DNA of 64,000 nucleotides, taken from positions 20,001 to 84,000 of the forward strand of contig CASHSZ010000067.1 of assembly GCA_949358305.1 (NCBI GenBank). The letters are read 5' to 3'. Shown piece by piece: positions 33,903 through 42,782 of this stretch. Numbering within the stretch: the stretch's first letter is position 1; the number at the start of each line of letters is the position of its first letter. A model generated the notes under the pieces. It ran no database searches and was not told where the DNA came from. It saw nothing but the letters and a program-made list of their open reading frames with translations. The position numbers and the translations under genes were made by a program. Source of the stretch: Strigamia acuminata (taxonomy: Eukaryota; Arthropoda; Chilopoda; Geophilomorpha; Linotaeniidae).

Positions 33903-34449
33903 AGTGAGTTTGCGGTTGCCAATTGTTCCTTATAATTATGAGTTACAAGCTCATAATTATAATTATAATTCCTTCTTGGATTAGGCACTTGCGGTACAAC
34001 AAATATATTTTATAAATTATCCTTATAAACACCATGTGAACAGTACAAATCCTTTGCATGTAATGGTAACAAATCCATATGCAAAAGAAAATGAAAATCT
34101 GTAGTTTTACTAATTAGACATTTTTCAGACATAAAATTGTCTTCCAGTTAGTTTATTTGCTTACCTGGAATGATTTTAGTTGTTTCTATCCTTCGATGGC
34201 AGAAAGAAATTGTGATTGAGGCTGAATGTTGAAACAGGTCAGGCAGCCATTTTGAATTTCCATCAGCACTATCAGCGCCATTTGCAATAGTGGGAGGAGC
34301 TTCAAATAGTGTTAAGCGATCTGATTGGCTCCCTTATTTTACAAAATAGTGTAAAAGTTGAGGAGTTACGTTATGTTATAAGTCCATTTTTATAATTATG
34401 AGCTTGTAACTCATAATTATAAGGAACAATTGGCAACCGCAAACTCACT
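33903..34449. mobile_element. Inverted-repeat element (AGTGAGTTTGCGG ends)
   Basis: The left arm (33,903-33,962) and right arm (34,391-34,449) are nearly perfect inverted copies, including CAATTGTTCCTTATAATTATG and a palindromic CTCATAATTATAA part. The interior has no gene. The target duplication is unclear. Confidence 0.75.
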
Positions 34450-35795
34450 ATTGACCATGCAAGAGTAGTATAAATTCATAAAAAAGTTTATAAATTTGAG
34501 TGTTTGTGGGTTCAAAATTTTGATTTATAGAGTTTTATTATAAAAGTGAGTTAGAAAGAAAACTTATAAAATAAATAAAGCGTATTTCCAATCAAGCTTT
34601 AATGACAGAAGAATTAAACTAATTAAGTGCGCACAATTTATGATTTTTGCAAACATGAAATTCTAATAGTCATTGATTAAAATTTATAATTAAAATTTTT
34701 AAAATTTTATATAAAATGCCAAAATAACCTGAAACGTCGCAAGGCCTTATGAAAATAACAAATGCACATTTGAGAGTGTTCGGACAAAGGCCACGTGGTC
34801 AGGGGAGGGCCACGAAGCGCTGGACGCAACACACACAATGAATTATCCCACAAAATACACAGAGATACAATATAGTTTTGGTTATGGCTTTTATTATAGT
34901 CTAGGGGTATGATGCAGTGTCCCATAGTGTATTTCCCAAATGCAATGGCTACTGGAGCCTTTCCTAATCAGACCCCGTGTCACTGCGATCGTTGGATCGT
35001 ATGACACGCGTGGTCGGTTAACGTTTGGGCCACGCCGTCGTAAGTTACAGAGAACGTACGATGGGGACGTGGCGCAACTGGACGCTTAGATCCCGGTGGG
35101 CGACAGAGTCGCTAGGCCGATCGTTTGGGTCGCCTTTACAGCCAGTTTCGGGGAGTGATCACAGGAGCGACCGTTCGCCTTGCTGGTTGCTCCACTCATG
35201 GGTCCCTATGGGGCCCACCCACTTCCGGAAGAGTAACTTCCGGGGTCCGCAGCTCTACCTGGTTGCGGAGGACCGCAACAGGCTGCACGAGAGATTAGAG
35301 AGGCGCTGGAGCTGCGCCAAATGCATTGTGTTGCAGTGCAGTGATCAGCGCGCAAGAGCAGCTAGTCACACATTGTCTTTTTCATTCAAATTAATCTATA
35401 TTAAAATACCTTATAAGTGATACGCAATTCAAAATAAAAAAATTTTATATAAAATTTGTACGTCATTATCAAATTTCGACCAAAATTTCATTTAAAACAT
35501 TAACCATGACCAGGGTGAGGCCCCTTACGTGACATTTCTAAATAAGAGCAAAACAAAACATTTGATTGCAAAATAATTCAGAGAAAAGATGTTTGGTTTC
35601 AAGGGACAATGTACTGTATATTAAATATTAAATATTAATGTATTTAATACATATTAAACCATATATTTACTCTTCTATTTTATTCTCCCCCTGTAGGCTG
35701 CGGCTGTTGGGAGGGACAAGAGTACATTTGTAACATCAATTGTAATATCAATAAACTATTATTATTATTATTATTATTACCGTATTATTATTATT
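34450..35795. other. Left flank of the Polinton, no gene seen
   Basis: AT-rich DNA surrounds a GC-richer island (34,780-35,380) with no convincing frame or domain. The (ATT)n tract at 35,756-35,795 touches the left end of the Polinton. Confidence 0.5.
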
Positions 35796-36231
35796 AGTAG
35801 TGGGTTTGTGGGGCTCCTGAAACAGTGGTTGGTGGTGAGGGGGGGGGTGGGGGGTGGTGAGGGTTAAGTGGGGAGGGGGAGATAAGGGGAGGGGGAGATA
35901 AGAGAAGAGGGAGATAAGGGGAGGGGGAGATAAGTGGAGGGGGAGATAAGGGGAGGGATAAGTGGGGTGACTAATTGCCTCAATCAATCACTCTTATCAT
36001 TCAATCAATGTGCCCTAGGCTATTATTTGTTATTGTTTTTCTTTACTTAAGTACCTTGTTGTTGTTTTTTCCAAAGGTCCCTTGTTTTTCTTTACTTAAG
36101 TACCTTGTTGTTGTTTTTCCCAAATTTTCAAAGGACCCTTGTTTTTCTTTACTTAAGTACCTTGTTGTTGTTTTTCCCAAATTTTCAAAGGATCCTTAGG
36201 CTACTTTTAACCAAAGGAGGGATATTATTGG
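35796..36231. repeat. Polinton left terminal inverted repeat
   Basis: Shares its sequence in inverse with 50,898-51,276. It has a G-rich outer part made of GGGGGAGATAAG units and an inner part with TACTTAAGTACCTTGTTG repeats (three copies here, two in the right repeat). The copy-number difference explains the unequal lengths. Confidence 0.9.
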
Positions 36232-36303
36232 ATACTCATCAATGTCAGTGATGGAAAGGGAGGGTAAAACAGGAAGTGAGCGGTTCAAAGGGGAGGAGTT
36301 ACC

Positions 36304-36311
36304 TTGTATAA
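36304..36311 (+). promoter_or_regulatory. TATA-like box of the PC4-like gene
   Basis: TTGTATAAATG lies about 50 bp before the chosen ATG at 36,360. That is a usual spacing if transcription starts near 36,335, and it argues against the upstream in-frame ATG at 36,312. Confidence 0.45.
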
Positions 36312-36359
36312 ATGCAACTCGCATTTTGGGATACTCACCATTTCTTTCACAAACAAGCC

Positions 36360-37016
36360 ATGACTACTACTTCAAGCAGCGGGACCTACTCTCTTGGTGG
36401 GGAGATCTATTGTCAAGTCAATCCATTTCTAGCTGGAGTCTACATCCACCTAAGACGATTTCTGACATACCCGAACGGAAAGCTGTATCCCTCTCGTGAT
36501 GGTATGTGCATGAACGTTAAGACATTTTATGATTTTGTGGAACATTGGAAGCAGATAACGAGTGAAATTGCGAATTTAAAAACCAAGAAATCATCAACCA
36601 TTGAGTGTGTAGGTGGTGTTTTAGTCACTATTTCCAAGTCGAAAACTGATGATGTATCTTTGATGATATGTCGTTCATTTGCGCCAGAGAAGTTTATTCT
36701 GCTTTCATATGAACAATGGCGTCAACTCAAGATGCAGCGATCATCCATATTTTCGGGCATCGATGAAGCTCTGTCAAAGTTGCAAGAGAGCAACCTTCAA
36801 TTTCCAGCTATTCCCGAGGAAACAACTGCAAGTTCATTTGTTACTCCGACCACATCTCAAGCTCCAATTGTTTTAAAAAAGAAAAAGGAGAGAAAGCAAA
36901 TGAAGAAGAAACCATATCAGAGACCCATTCCTGGTGTGCATTTTGTGGATTCTTCTGATGAGGATGTCGATTCAAAACCTACCAGTGTACCTGTCGATAC
37001 TGATGATGATGAATAG
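36360..37016 (+). CDS. PC4-like (p15) single-stranded-DNA-binding protein
   Basis: The product is 218 residues. The N-terminal part has the PC4-fold signature: a strand pattern, then VYIHLRRFLTYPNGKLYPSR, then GMCMNVKTFYDFVEHW, matching the family pattern of an IR-type strand, PTKKGI and a helix. PC4-fold proteins bind single-stranded DNA as dimers and act in transcription or replication, so a replication accessory role for the Polinton is inferred. The C-terminus is a basic KKKKERKQMKKK segment and an acidic Asp-rich tail. I chose ATG 36,360 because the TATA-like box sits only about 50 bp upstream; an in-frame ATG at 36,312 would add 16 residues. The upstream 45-bp stretch with GTAAAACAGGAAGTGAGCGG is repeated three times before the next gene. 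Confidence 0.7.
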   Translation: MTTTSSSGTYSLGGEIYCQVNPFLAGVYIHLRRFLTYPNGKLYPSRDGMCMNVKTFYDFVEHWKQITSEIANLKTKKSSTIECVGGVLVTISKSKTDDVSLMICRSFAPEKFILLSYEQWRQLKMQRSSIFSGIDEALSKLQESNLQFPAIPEETTASSFVTPTTSQAPIVLKKKKERKQMKKKPYQRPIPGVHFVDSSDEDVDSKPTSVPVDTDDDE

Positions 37017-37214
37017 ATTTATAGTTAATTTGTTATTTGTATTGGTAGAATAGAAATTGTATACTTTAGTTTAAATTTTTTTTTGTACTTATTTCTTTTT
37101 TTTTTGTATTAATTATATAAATAAAATTTGTTTGAATAAGAATACATCTTTTTTCTTTCATTAATTTCTTTAACAAATAAGTTAAGTTGTAATAAGGGTG
37201 TTTGTGTTATATTA

Positions 37215-37535
37215 GTGGAAATGGAGGATAAAACAGGAAGCGAGCGGTGCAAAGTTGTCCTCTGCTATGATTCGTTGAAACCATTTTAGACAAGTTTCAA
37301 CATGTCTCATCAATTGCACTGTTTGGAAGGGAGGATAAAACAGAAAGTGAGTGGTGCAAATGTCTCCTCTGCTATGATTCGTTGAAACCATTTTAGACAA
37401 GTTTCAACATGTCTCAGCAATGGCACTGTTTGGAAGGGGGGATAAAACAGGAAGTGAGCGGTGCAAAGGGGAGGAGTCCTCTGCTATAATTTGTTGAAAC
37501 CGCTTGGGGGGCAAGTTTAGACATGTCTTTGATTG
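37215..37535 (+). promoter_or_regulatory. Three 107-bp repeats upstream of the AlkB-like gene
   Basis: GGATAAAACAG(G/A)AAG starts at 37,226, 37,333 and 37,440, exactly 107 bp apart. Each unit continues with GCGGTGCAAA and CCTCTGCTATGATTCGTTG. A shorter copy lies at 36,250-36,297 before the PC4-like gene. The shared position before two genes suggests a common transcription control element. Confidence 0.6.
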
Positions 37536-37556
37536 GACAGCAGAATAGGTTAACTG

Positions 37557-37566
37557 CTATATATAC
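37557..37566 (+). promoter_or_regulatory. TATA box of the AlkB-like gene
   Basis: CTATATATACC lies about 30-40 bp before the ATG at 37,597. It is a clear TATA box, so the 5' UTR would be very short. Confidence 0.6.
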
Positions 37567-37596
37567 CGAGCTGATGTTTCTTTTGGATGAAAAAAC

Positions 37597-38295
37597 ATGG
37601 AGAAGACGACAATAGAGCCTGTTTGTTGGAAAGATATTCTCAAGCAGGATTTACACTTGCAGTATGGGCTTCTTTTCAACAAAGAAGTAGCTGATTCTAC
37701 ATTTCAAAAGCTGGAAAATGAAATCACATACTATACAGGTAGACTGAGTCAAATCAAGATTTATGGCAAGTGGATCAATATACCGAGACAACAAGTTGCA
37801 TTTGGTGATGATGGATTGAAATATTCATTTTCTGGTAATACTTTACCGGTTAAAACTTGGACTCCTCTTTTGCGTGATTTACGAGATGCCGTTCAGTTTG
37901 TTACCGGACATGAATTTAACTTTGTTCTCGTTAATCGTTATGCAAATGGCAACCAGACTATTGGTGAACATCGAGACGATGAGGTGGGACTTCATCCAAA
38001 CGCACCAATAGCGAGCCTGTCTCTAGGACAAAACAGAAACTTTGTTCTTCGTCACGTGTCTCTTAAGCGAAAGTATACTATTCGCAACTCAGTCTTACCA
38101 CCAAAGCCGATTTCTCTCGCGTTGGAACACGGTAGCATTCTGCTAATGCACCAACCTACAAACCGTTTTTGGTATCACAGTCTTCCAAAGCAAATTTCTG
38201 CACTTCATCCGCGAATCAACTTAACTTTTAGAAACATCATTCAAAGTAAGTTCCATTTATTTAATGATATTATTATAAATGAATATTTATTTTAA
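37597..38295 (+). CDS. ALKBH2/3-like 2-oxoglutarate/Fe(II) dioxygenase
   Basis: The product is 232 residues. Family marks are all present: NRYANGNQTIGEHRDDE with iron ligands H125 and D127, third ligand H194 in FWYHSLPK, RINLTFR with 2-oxoglutarate-binding R206 and R212, and the substrate-side SLSLGQNRNFV. Enzymes of this type remove 1-methyladenine and 3-methylcytosine from DNA by oxidative demethylation. On a Polinton it could protect exposed single strands during protein-primed replication; the chemistry is family knowledge, the role is inference. A GTAAGT at 38,246 and a TTTTAG at 38,307 could excise the last coding part. The spliced frame would then stop at once, where the stop overlaps the ATG of the next gene. 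Whether that intron is used is unknown. It lies downstream of a clear TATA box. Confidence 0.9.
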   Translation: MEKTTIEPVCWKDILKQDLHLQYGLLFNKEVADSTFQKLENEITYYTGRLSQIKIYGKWINIPRQQVAFGDDGLKYSFSGNTLPVKTWTPLLRDLRDAVQFVTGHEFNFVLVNRYANGNQTIGEHRDDEVGLHPNAPIASLSLGQNRNFVLRHVSLKRKYTIRNSVLPPKPISLALEHGSILLMHQPTNRFWYHSLPKQISALHPRINLTFRNIIQSKFHLFNDIIINEYLF

Positions 38296-38308
38296 TTCGT
38301 GTTTTAGA

Positions 38309-38968
38309 ATGAATTCGGAACAATTAAAAAACGTAGGTTGTATTATTGACTTTGAGGGATTCCAGTTTGGTCCCGACTTTCTACTCAAGGAGCTCGGAGT
38401 GTGTTTTCTATACAAGGATTCTACTTTAAGTTATCACTTTCGTGTTGGACAATTTGACAAACTAGAACCAAAATGGCAAAAAGTTGCTGCTTGGTTAAAA
38501 CGTAATATCCACGGTATGAAGTTTGAAGATGGTCCTGATGATCTACCTCAAAGCTGGATTCCTTTTATCCTCACATCTTTACATATAAATTGTGTTCAGG
38601 AAGCCAACAGACCAATTATTGCATTCAAAGGAGGCCAAATTGAAAAAAATTGGTTAATCAAATGTGACATTCCATACCTCGACCTGGAATCATTGGGATG
38701 TCCAAAATATCAGGACCTTCATTTTAATCTTGATCCTGATTCAAAACCTTTATGTCACCTTCATGAATCCCTACTTCCCTCCAAGTTAATGCACTGTCCT
38801 CAAGCTGAGTGTCTTTGCTTTAAGGAGTGGTGTATTGAAACTCAAGACCATTCTTATCTCGACGATCTTGAAGCCCTCCTTCATGGAACGGGAAATGAAA
38901 ATGCGAACGGAGATGATGCGGCGAATCCGGGAACGGAAGCAAACCTTTCGCAACTGGCCTGTTTCTAG
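38309..38968 (+). CDS. DEDD-like (RNase H fold) nuclease candidate
   Basis: The product is about 219 residues from the ATG at 38,309 (an in-frame ATG at 38,279 would add ten). It begins with CIIDFEGFQFG, a D-x-E motif typical of the first catalytic block of DEDD exonucleases. KGGQIEKNWL and an aspartate in YLDLESLGC could be the second block. A His/Cys-rich end (HCPQAECLCF) could bind zinc or replace the last block. I know similar DFEGF-type reading frames from transposon-rich invertebrate genomes but no experimental function. A 3'-5' exonuclease is therefore a reasonable guess only. Its last 86 bp overlap the BIR gene in another frame, and the tail beyond about residue 175 looks non-conserved. 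A frameshift or splice fusing this domain to the BIR domain cannot be excluded. Confidence 0.5.
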   Translation: MNSEQLKNVGCIIDFEGFQFGPDFLLKELGVCFLYKDSTLSYHFRVGQFDKLEPKWQKVAAWLKRNIHGMKFEDGPDDLPQSWIPFILTSLHINCVQEANRPIIAFKGGQIEKNWLIKCDIPYLDLESLGCPKYQDLHFNLDPDSKPLCHLHESLLPSKLMHCPQAECLCFKEWCIETQDHSYLDDLEALLHGTGNENANGDDAANPGTEANLSQLACF

Positions 38969-39209
38969 ACACATCGCCGACCCTTCCACCTTAGCCCGTG
39001 CTGGATTCAAATACTTGGGTGAAAATGATCATGTTGAGTGCGTCTACTGTCTCGGTCGATTAAAAGAGTGGAAACGTGGTGACATACCTCTTTTGGAACA
39101 TTATTCTTGGTATGCCTATTGTCCATTAATGAGAATTACTTTTGAAAAAGGACTGAATGAAGAGTGGTTGATTTATAAATCCATCTATGGGTTAGATACA
39201 CCAGGTTGA
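38883..39209 (+). CDS. BIR-domain (IAP-type) protein
   Basis: The product is 108 residues from ATG 38,883. It is one baculoviral IAP repeat: R-x-TF-x-NWP, LARAGFKYLG, then zinc ligands C53, C56, H73 and C80 with the exact C-x2-C-x16-H-x6-C spacing. BIR proteins bind caspases or IAP antagonists, or act in chromosome segregation (survivin type). There is no RING or CARD, so this is a single-BIR protein. It overlaps the preceding gene by 86 bp and is convergent with the protease gene, 29 bp away. The start is inferred from the first ATG that keeps the whole domain. The frame is open further upstream to about 38,835, so a fused N-terminus is possible. A role in delaying death of the host cell during element activity would fit what is known of viral IAPs but is inference. 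Confidence 0.85.
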   Translation: MEREMKMRTEMMRRIRERKQTFRNWPVSRHIADPSTLARAGFKYLGENDHVECVYCLGRLKEWKRGDIPLLEHYSWYAYCPLMRITFEKGLNEEWLIYKSIYGLDTPG

Positions 39210-39238
39210 TAGAAACACCAGATTTTGTAACAATTACT

Positions 39239-39763
39239 TTATTTCTTTGTTTTACTTATTTGTACGATACAATTTTTATCATACAATGTTGACATCTTAA
39301 AATTAAAAATATGTTTAACAAATTTTGTAACTTTTTTATCATTGTAATATGGATTTCTTGGATTAAATTGATTTTTTATATAATCAAAGCTTTTTCCTTT
39401 ACACCTATTATAAATAAAATAAATGCAATAATATCCACATGCGAGACTACACGGTGATTGATAGGTTTGAGTAATCCTGTTGGTTAGTTTACATCCAATA
39501 TTTTGAATAAAAGCAGTAATTTCTTTCGCTGGTGGTTTACCGAACGAATCAAAATATTCAATCGCACCGGGTACTTTCTCATCTCGAAACAATGCTACCC
39601 AATGTTCGCCTGGTTTTGTATGGGGATGAGTATTTACAACAAACGCGCATGTTTTGTTTGTTTGTTGCGATGAGGATAGCAAATCAATTGGATATACACC
39701 TTTAAAAATTTGCCTCGTCACTGAATTCTTAGATAAAATCTCCGTTATTTGGAGCGTGTTCAT
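39239..39763 (-). CDS. PRO: Adenain/Ulp1-type maturation cysteine protease
   Basis: The product is 174 residues. The catalytic set of the C5/C48 clan is in place: H54 in GEHWVAL, D72 in EYFDSFG, Q102 in TYQSPCS and C109 in ACGYYCIYF. In adenoviruses and in Polintons this enzyme cleaves capsid and core precursors. It is the last gene of the minus-strand morphogenesis run, 8 bp after the major capsid gene, and ends 29 bp from the convergent BIR gene. Length is normal for Polinton proteases. Confidence 0.9.
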   Translation of the reverse strand: MNTLQITEILSKNSVTRQIFKGVYPIDLLSSSQQTNKTCAFVVNTHPHTKPGEHWVALFRDEKVPGAIEYFDSFGKPPAKEITAFIQNIGCKLTNRITQTYQSPCSLACGYYCIYFIYNRCKGKSFDYIKNQFNPRNPYYNDKKVTKFVKHIFNFKMSTLYDKNCIVQISKTKK

Positions 39764-39771
39764 AGCTTGAG

Positions 39772-41109
39772 TTAAAATTCAGTAATGATATTCCTCGCTC
39801 TATCAATCTCCAGTATGGATTGATATTCCGCCAGTACTAATACGGTTATGGTTGCAGTTAAGGCTTTATTAAATCTCATTTCAATCCTAACATTTCCTTG
39901 TTTTACTAAATTCAAATGTGGTTGACCGGCGGATGCATCTTGCGTTAAATCAAATCCAAATAAAACATTTCCGCCTAAACAATAATCAGTATACGAAATG
40001 CCTAATCCTAAATCTTTATCTGCTCTATTCATAGTTTGGTATAAGGTAATAAATTCACGAGCTGCTTGTCCTTTTGCAAAATCTGGCTTATATGGACTCA
40101 TTGGTACTCCTTTTCCATCCAAAAATACTTGAAGAAAATTTATTCCTTGGTTTTCAAAATTATACGGATTACTGGCATATGATCCGCAGTAGGCAGTGTT
40201 TTTCACAAGACCAATAATCAATCGGGATGGATATTGACCGAGAAATGCATTATCAATCATAGCAGTTTGCGATCCTGTAGCAATTGTAAATGTCTTAACT
40301 TCTACCCTTCTAATGGGATATTTCGCATTACGTTGCTCTAATGCTTGATGATGAGCTAAGAGTACACTAGCGCTAGGAACTATCTTTTTTACAAATAAAG
40401 TTGCATCATTTATAACTGTTTTATAGGCCGCCCCTGCCTCTTTTGAAATTAAACTAAATGCATCATTTTGTCTAGTAAGTGTAATTCGCAAGTCAACATT
40501 ATTTATGAGATAATGTGGTTGAGAAAAGATATCGCAGTGAAGTCTTCCAAACATCTGTAATTTTCCACAATCACCATCCTGCATGAGTCGATGATATCGT
40601 TTATAAATTCCAAACTCCTCGTTAAAATCTGCTACTGTTGGATCTAAATCATCAAATGATCCTCCTGTATCCTCATAATACATCTCCACTGTTTTATAAC
40701 TCTTTTTGGCATCATTTGAAAAACTGAGAATTGTTTCGAGATAACTTCTATAACAATAATTTGAATCGGAAGCTGACACTAGCTTATCATTTAGTCTAAC
40801 ATCTATTTGACTGAACAATGAATGTAGGAATAAATTTGTAGGAGAAACCTTAGCTGTTTTTGTAATTACAGCCCCAGCACCATCGGTTACAGTTACATTT
40901 AGTAACAAGTATGTTTGACTCAAGTCAATGTACGTATCAGCAGTACCCTTGATTGAAAAATCTAATGGCTGTCCTGCAGTTACGGCTGTAATTGGATGGT
41001 ATTCACTCCAATAATTATCTTCCACAGTTATTTGTGTGAGTGGTAATCCAAAAATGTCTAGTTCTGGAGTCGCGCCTTCGGCAGATGATTCATGGGGAAA
41101 TTGCGGCAT
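39772..41109 (-). CDS. MCP: Polinton major capsid protein (double jelly-roll)
   Basis: The product is 445 residues. Order and sequence style match Polinton hexon-like capsid proteins: an N-terminal strand-rich part with QITVEDNYWSEYHP, then long alternating hydrophobic strands, NPYNFENQGINFLQVFLDG and a closing TITVLVLAEYQSILEIDR. The family forms double jelly-roll trimers. The gene sits between the basic core protein and the protease, in the typical order. No gap or stop is seen. Identification rests on context plus recognisable family phrases, not on a search. Confidence 0.85.
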   Translation of the reverse strand: MPQFPHESSAEGATPELDIFGLPLTQITVEDNYWSEYHPITAVTAGQPLDFSIKGTADTYIDLSQTYLLLNVTVTDGAGAVITKTAKVSPTNLFLHSLFSQIDVRLNDKLVSASDSNYCYRSYLETILSFSNDAKKSYKTVEMYYEDTGGSFDDLDPTVADFNEEFGIYKRYHRLMQDGDCGKLQMFGRLHCDIFSQPHYLINNVDLRITLTRQNDAFSLISKEAGAAYKTVINDATLFVKKIVPSASVLLAHHQALEQRNAKYPIRRVEVKTFTIATGSQTAMIDNAFLGQYPSRLIIGLVKNTAYCGSYASNPYNFENQGINFLQVFLDGKGVPMSPYKPDFAKGQAAREFITLYQTMNRADKDLGLGISYTDYCLGGNVLFGFDLTQDASAGQPHLNLVKQGNVRIEMRFNKALTATITVLVLAEYQSILEIDRARNIITEF

Positions 41110-41111
41110 GG

Positions 41112-41594
41112 CTAATCAAATATGTCAGGTCCAAGAAGTGAAGTTTTCCTTTTGCAGGACTTCCTACGCACGTTCTTCTTTGGTCGAGTTCGTCTCTTAG
41201 ACTGATTCTTTTGTTTGGTTACACGTCTTTTCTTTTGTTTACCATCCATCCGCTTTTGTTTGCCTCCTTTCTGTACACCAATCTTTTTTAAAAAATCCGA
41301 TTTGGTTCGAACAACCTGATCTTTAAATGCATTTCCAAATTTTCTCTTGTTTACACGCATATCGGAAATTACGTCTAATCCTCTCTTCAAACCATACGTT
41401 GCTGCATCCAACGCTCCACTTCTCACAAAAGGCTTTACAATTCGAAATGCGTCACTTATAAGTGAACCCAAACCATGTCCTTGTTGATAGCGAGATCCTA
41501 CAAATATAGGAAGATCTGCTCCACCTATTTGCGCATGATTTGAGCAATATCTATCCATGCAGATTTGAGGGTTTAGTTCATAGTGAAATCTCAT
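41112..41594 (-). CDS. Basic virion-core-type protein
   Basis: The product is 160 residues. It has a central Gly-rich motif FVGSRYQQGHGLGSLISDAF, a helix through GLKRGLDVISDM, and a strongly basic C-terminus (KQKKRRVTKQKNQSKRRT region) suited to DNA binding. Equivalent small genes stand between penton and major capsid genes in many Polintons and have been compared with adenovirus core or pVI-like proteins. I chose ATG 41,594 because it follows the penton stop by 4 bp; the frame is open further up but would overlap the penton gene by about 75 bp. It stops 2 bp before the major capsid ATG, so the genes are packed very tightly. Confidence 0.65.
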   Translation of the reverse strand: MRFHYELNPQICMDRYCSNHAQIGGADLPIFVGSRYQQGHGLGSLISDAFRIVKPFVRSGALDAATYGLKRGLDVISDMRVNKRKFGNAFKDQVVRTKSDFLKKIGVQKGGKQKRMDGKQKKRRVTKQKNQSKRRTRPKKNVRRKSCKRKTSLLGPDIFD

Positions 41595-41598
41595 CTTG

Positions 41599-42729
41599 TC
41601 AATCCAATCTCTTCCTGAAGTGTAACGTTGCAACGACACGTCCAAACTCGAATGGTACTTTTTCTCCGGTGTCACCCCTTATAAGCACTTGTATGGATTC
41701 AAATTGCAATTTTGCCAGCGGTTTATAATGTGGATTTTCAAAAGTTTGGGAGATGTATTGTCCTCGCTCTTTTCCTTGAATCTGTATTATTCTTAACAGT
41801 GGCGCTAAAGTATCCCCAACAATGTTTGGTTGTATTAGATTGCAATACAAGTACATATGATATAGTCCAACTTGTTCATCCATTTTATGAAAAGCTTCTG
41901 TTGTTTTTGTAATTACACGCAAATCATTAAAACCGAGAGTTGATGCCAAGGCTTTATCAAGAACCAGCTTGGTGTTAATTGGCAAGTTAATCTCAATTTT
42001 CTTTGATGATATATTAAAACTAAATGGTGCTTTATCAATAACTACGAGTGCTTTAAGATTTAAAGCATCTACTAATTGATCAGGTCCCGAATAATTTCCA
42101 GGTTTCAAGCTTTGTTTCTGTTTACCATCAGTCTCCTTTTCAATTGATAAATTCCAATTTTTATCATTGATAAGATTTGGTGTGAGACGTGGAGAATCAC
42201 GAGCCGTCTTGGATTCATCAGCGTAAAAATCATCATCTTCATCTTTCACAAAACCTAACACATATGCCAGCCTCTGCGGGATCATGACTTGAAACTTAGG
42301 CATAATTATTATTTCAAATCTTAAACGAGTGGAATTCCAGTGAAATTTAATTCCTAATTTTTGCAATGCTTTGTCAAGATCTTTAACTTTCTCATCTTTC
42401 TTGGTTGGAGATGTTAAATTATTATTTAAAAAGTTAAGAAACTCGGATATTAGCTTATCCTGCGGTAGGGATGCATCCACAAATTTGAATGGTGGAAATT
42501 TGATTGCATTGACTTCATTCTTCAGTATTCGAAAATCGGCACCTCGGGGCAATAGAGCAGTACTCCAGCTTCTTGGATAAAGGAATTCAACCAGACCCAC
42601 TTCCCAATTTTCATCTAAATTAATATATGATGGTAATTGCGTATGAAATTCCGTCAATGTATTATTCGGGTAATAATCTAAGCTGCTATTTGATGGAAGA
42701 CTCACATAGAAACTCTGTTCCGGATCCAT
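41599..42729 (-). CDS. mCP: Polinton minor capsid (penton-type) protein
   Basis: The product is 376 residues. The start (EQSFYVSLPSNSSLDYYPNN, NTLTEFHTQLP, WEVGLVEFLYPRSW) is the well-known opening of Polinton minor capsid proteins. Strand-rich sequence follows, then SIQVLIRGDTGEKVPFEFGR and VVATLHFRKR near the end, a single jelly-roll penton-like fold by family knowledge. It heads the minus-strand capsid run and is divergent from the ATPase gene across a 53-bp gap with a TTATATGA box. Confidence 0.85.
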   Translation of the reverse strand: MDPEQSFYVSLPSNSSLDYYPNNTLTEFHTQLPSYINLDENWEVGLVEFLYPRSWSTALLPRGADFRILKNEVNAIKFPPFKFVDASLPQDKLISEFLNFLNNNLTSPTKKDEKVKDLDKALQKLGIKFHWNSTRLRFEIIIMPKFQVMIPQRLAYVLGFVKDEDDDFYADESKTARDSPRLTPNLINDKNWNLSIEKETDGKQKQSLKPGNYSGPDQLVDALNLKALVVIDKAPFSFNISSKKIEINLPINTKLVLDKALASTLGFNDLRVITKTTEAFHKMDEQVGLYHMYLYCNLIQPNIVGDTLAPLLRIIQIQGKERGQYISQTFENPHYKPLAKLQFESIQVLIRGDTGEKVPFEFGRVVATLHFRKRLD

Positions 42730-42782
42730 GCCTGCTCACTTCTGATTGCATCATTGAGGTGACATCACCTCTTATATGAACA
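42730..42782. promoter_or_regulatory. Divergent promoter gap between penton and ATPase genes
   Basis: Only 53 bp separate the two opposite start codons. It contains TGAGGTGACATCACCT, an imperfect palindrome, and a TTATATGA box on the plus side. Both capsid runs must be driven from here unless longer transcripts exist. Confidence 0.5.

Noticed and set aside
35025-35420. 131-codon frame left of the Polinton
   Set aside because: Trp/Arg-rich and domain-free; no promoter or splice support, and likely chance in a GC-rich island.
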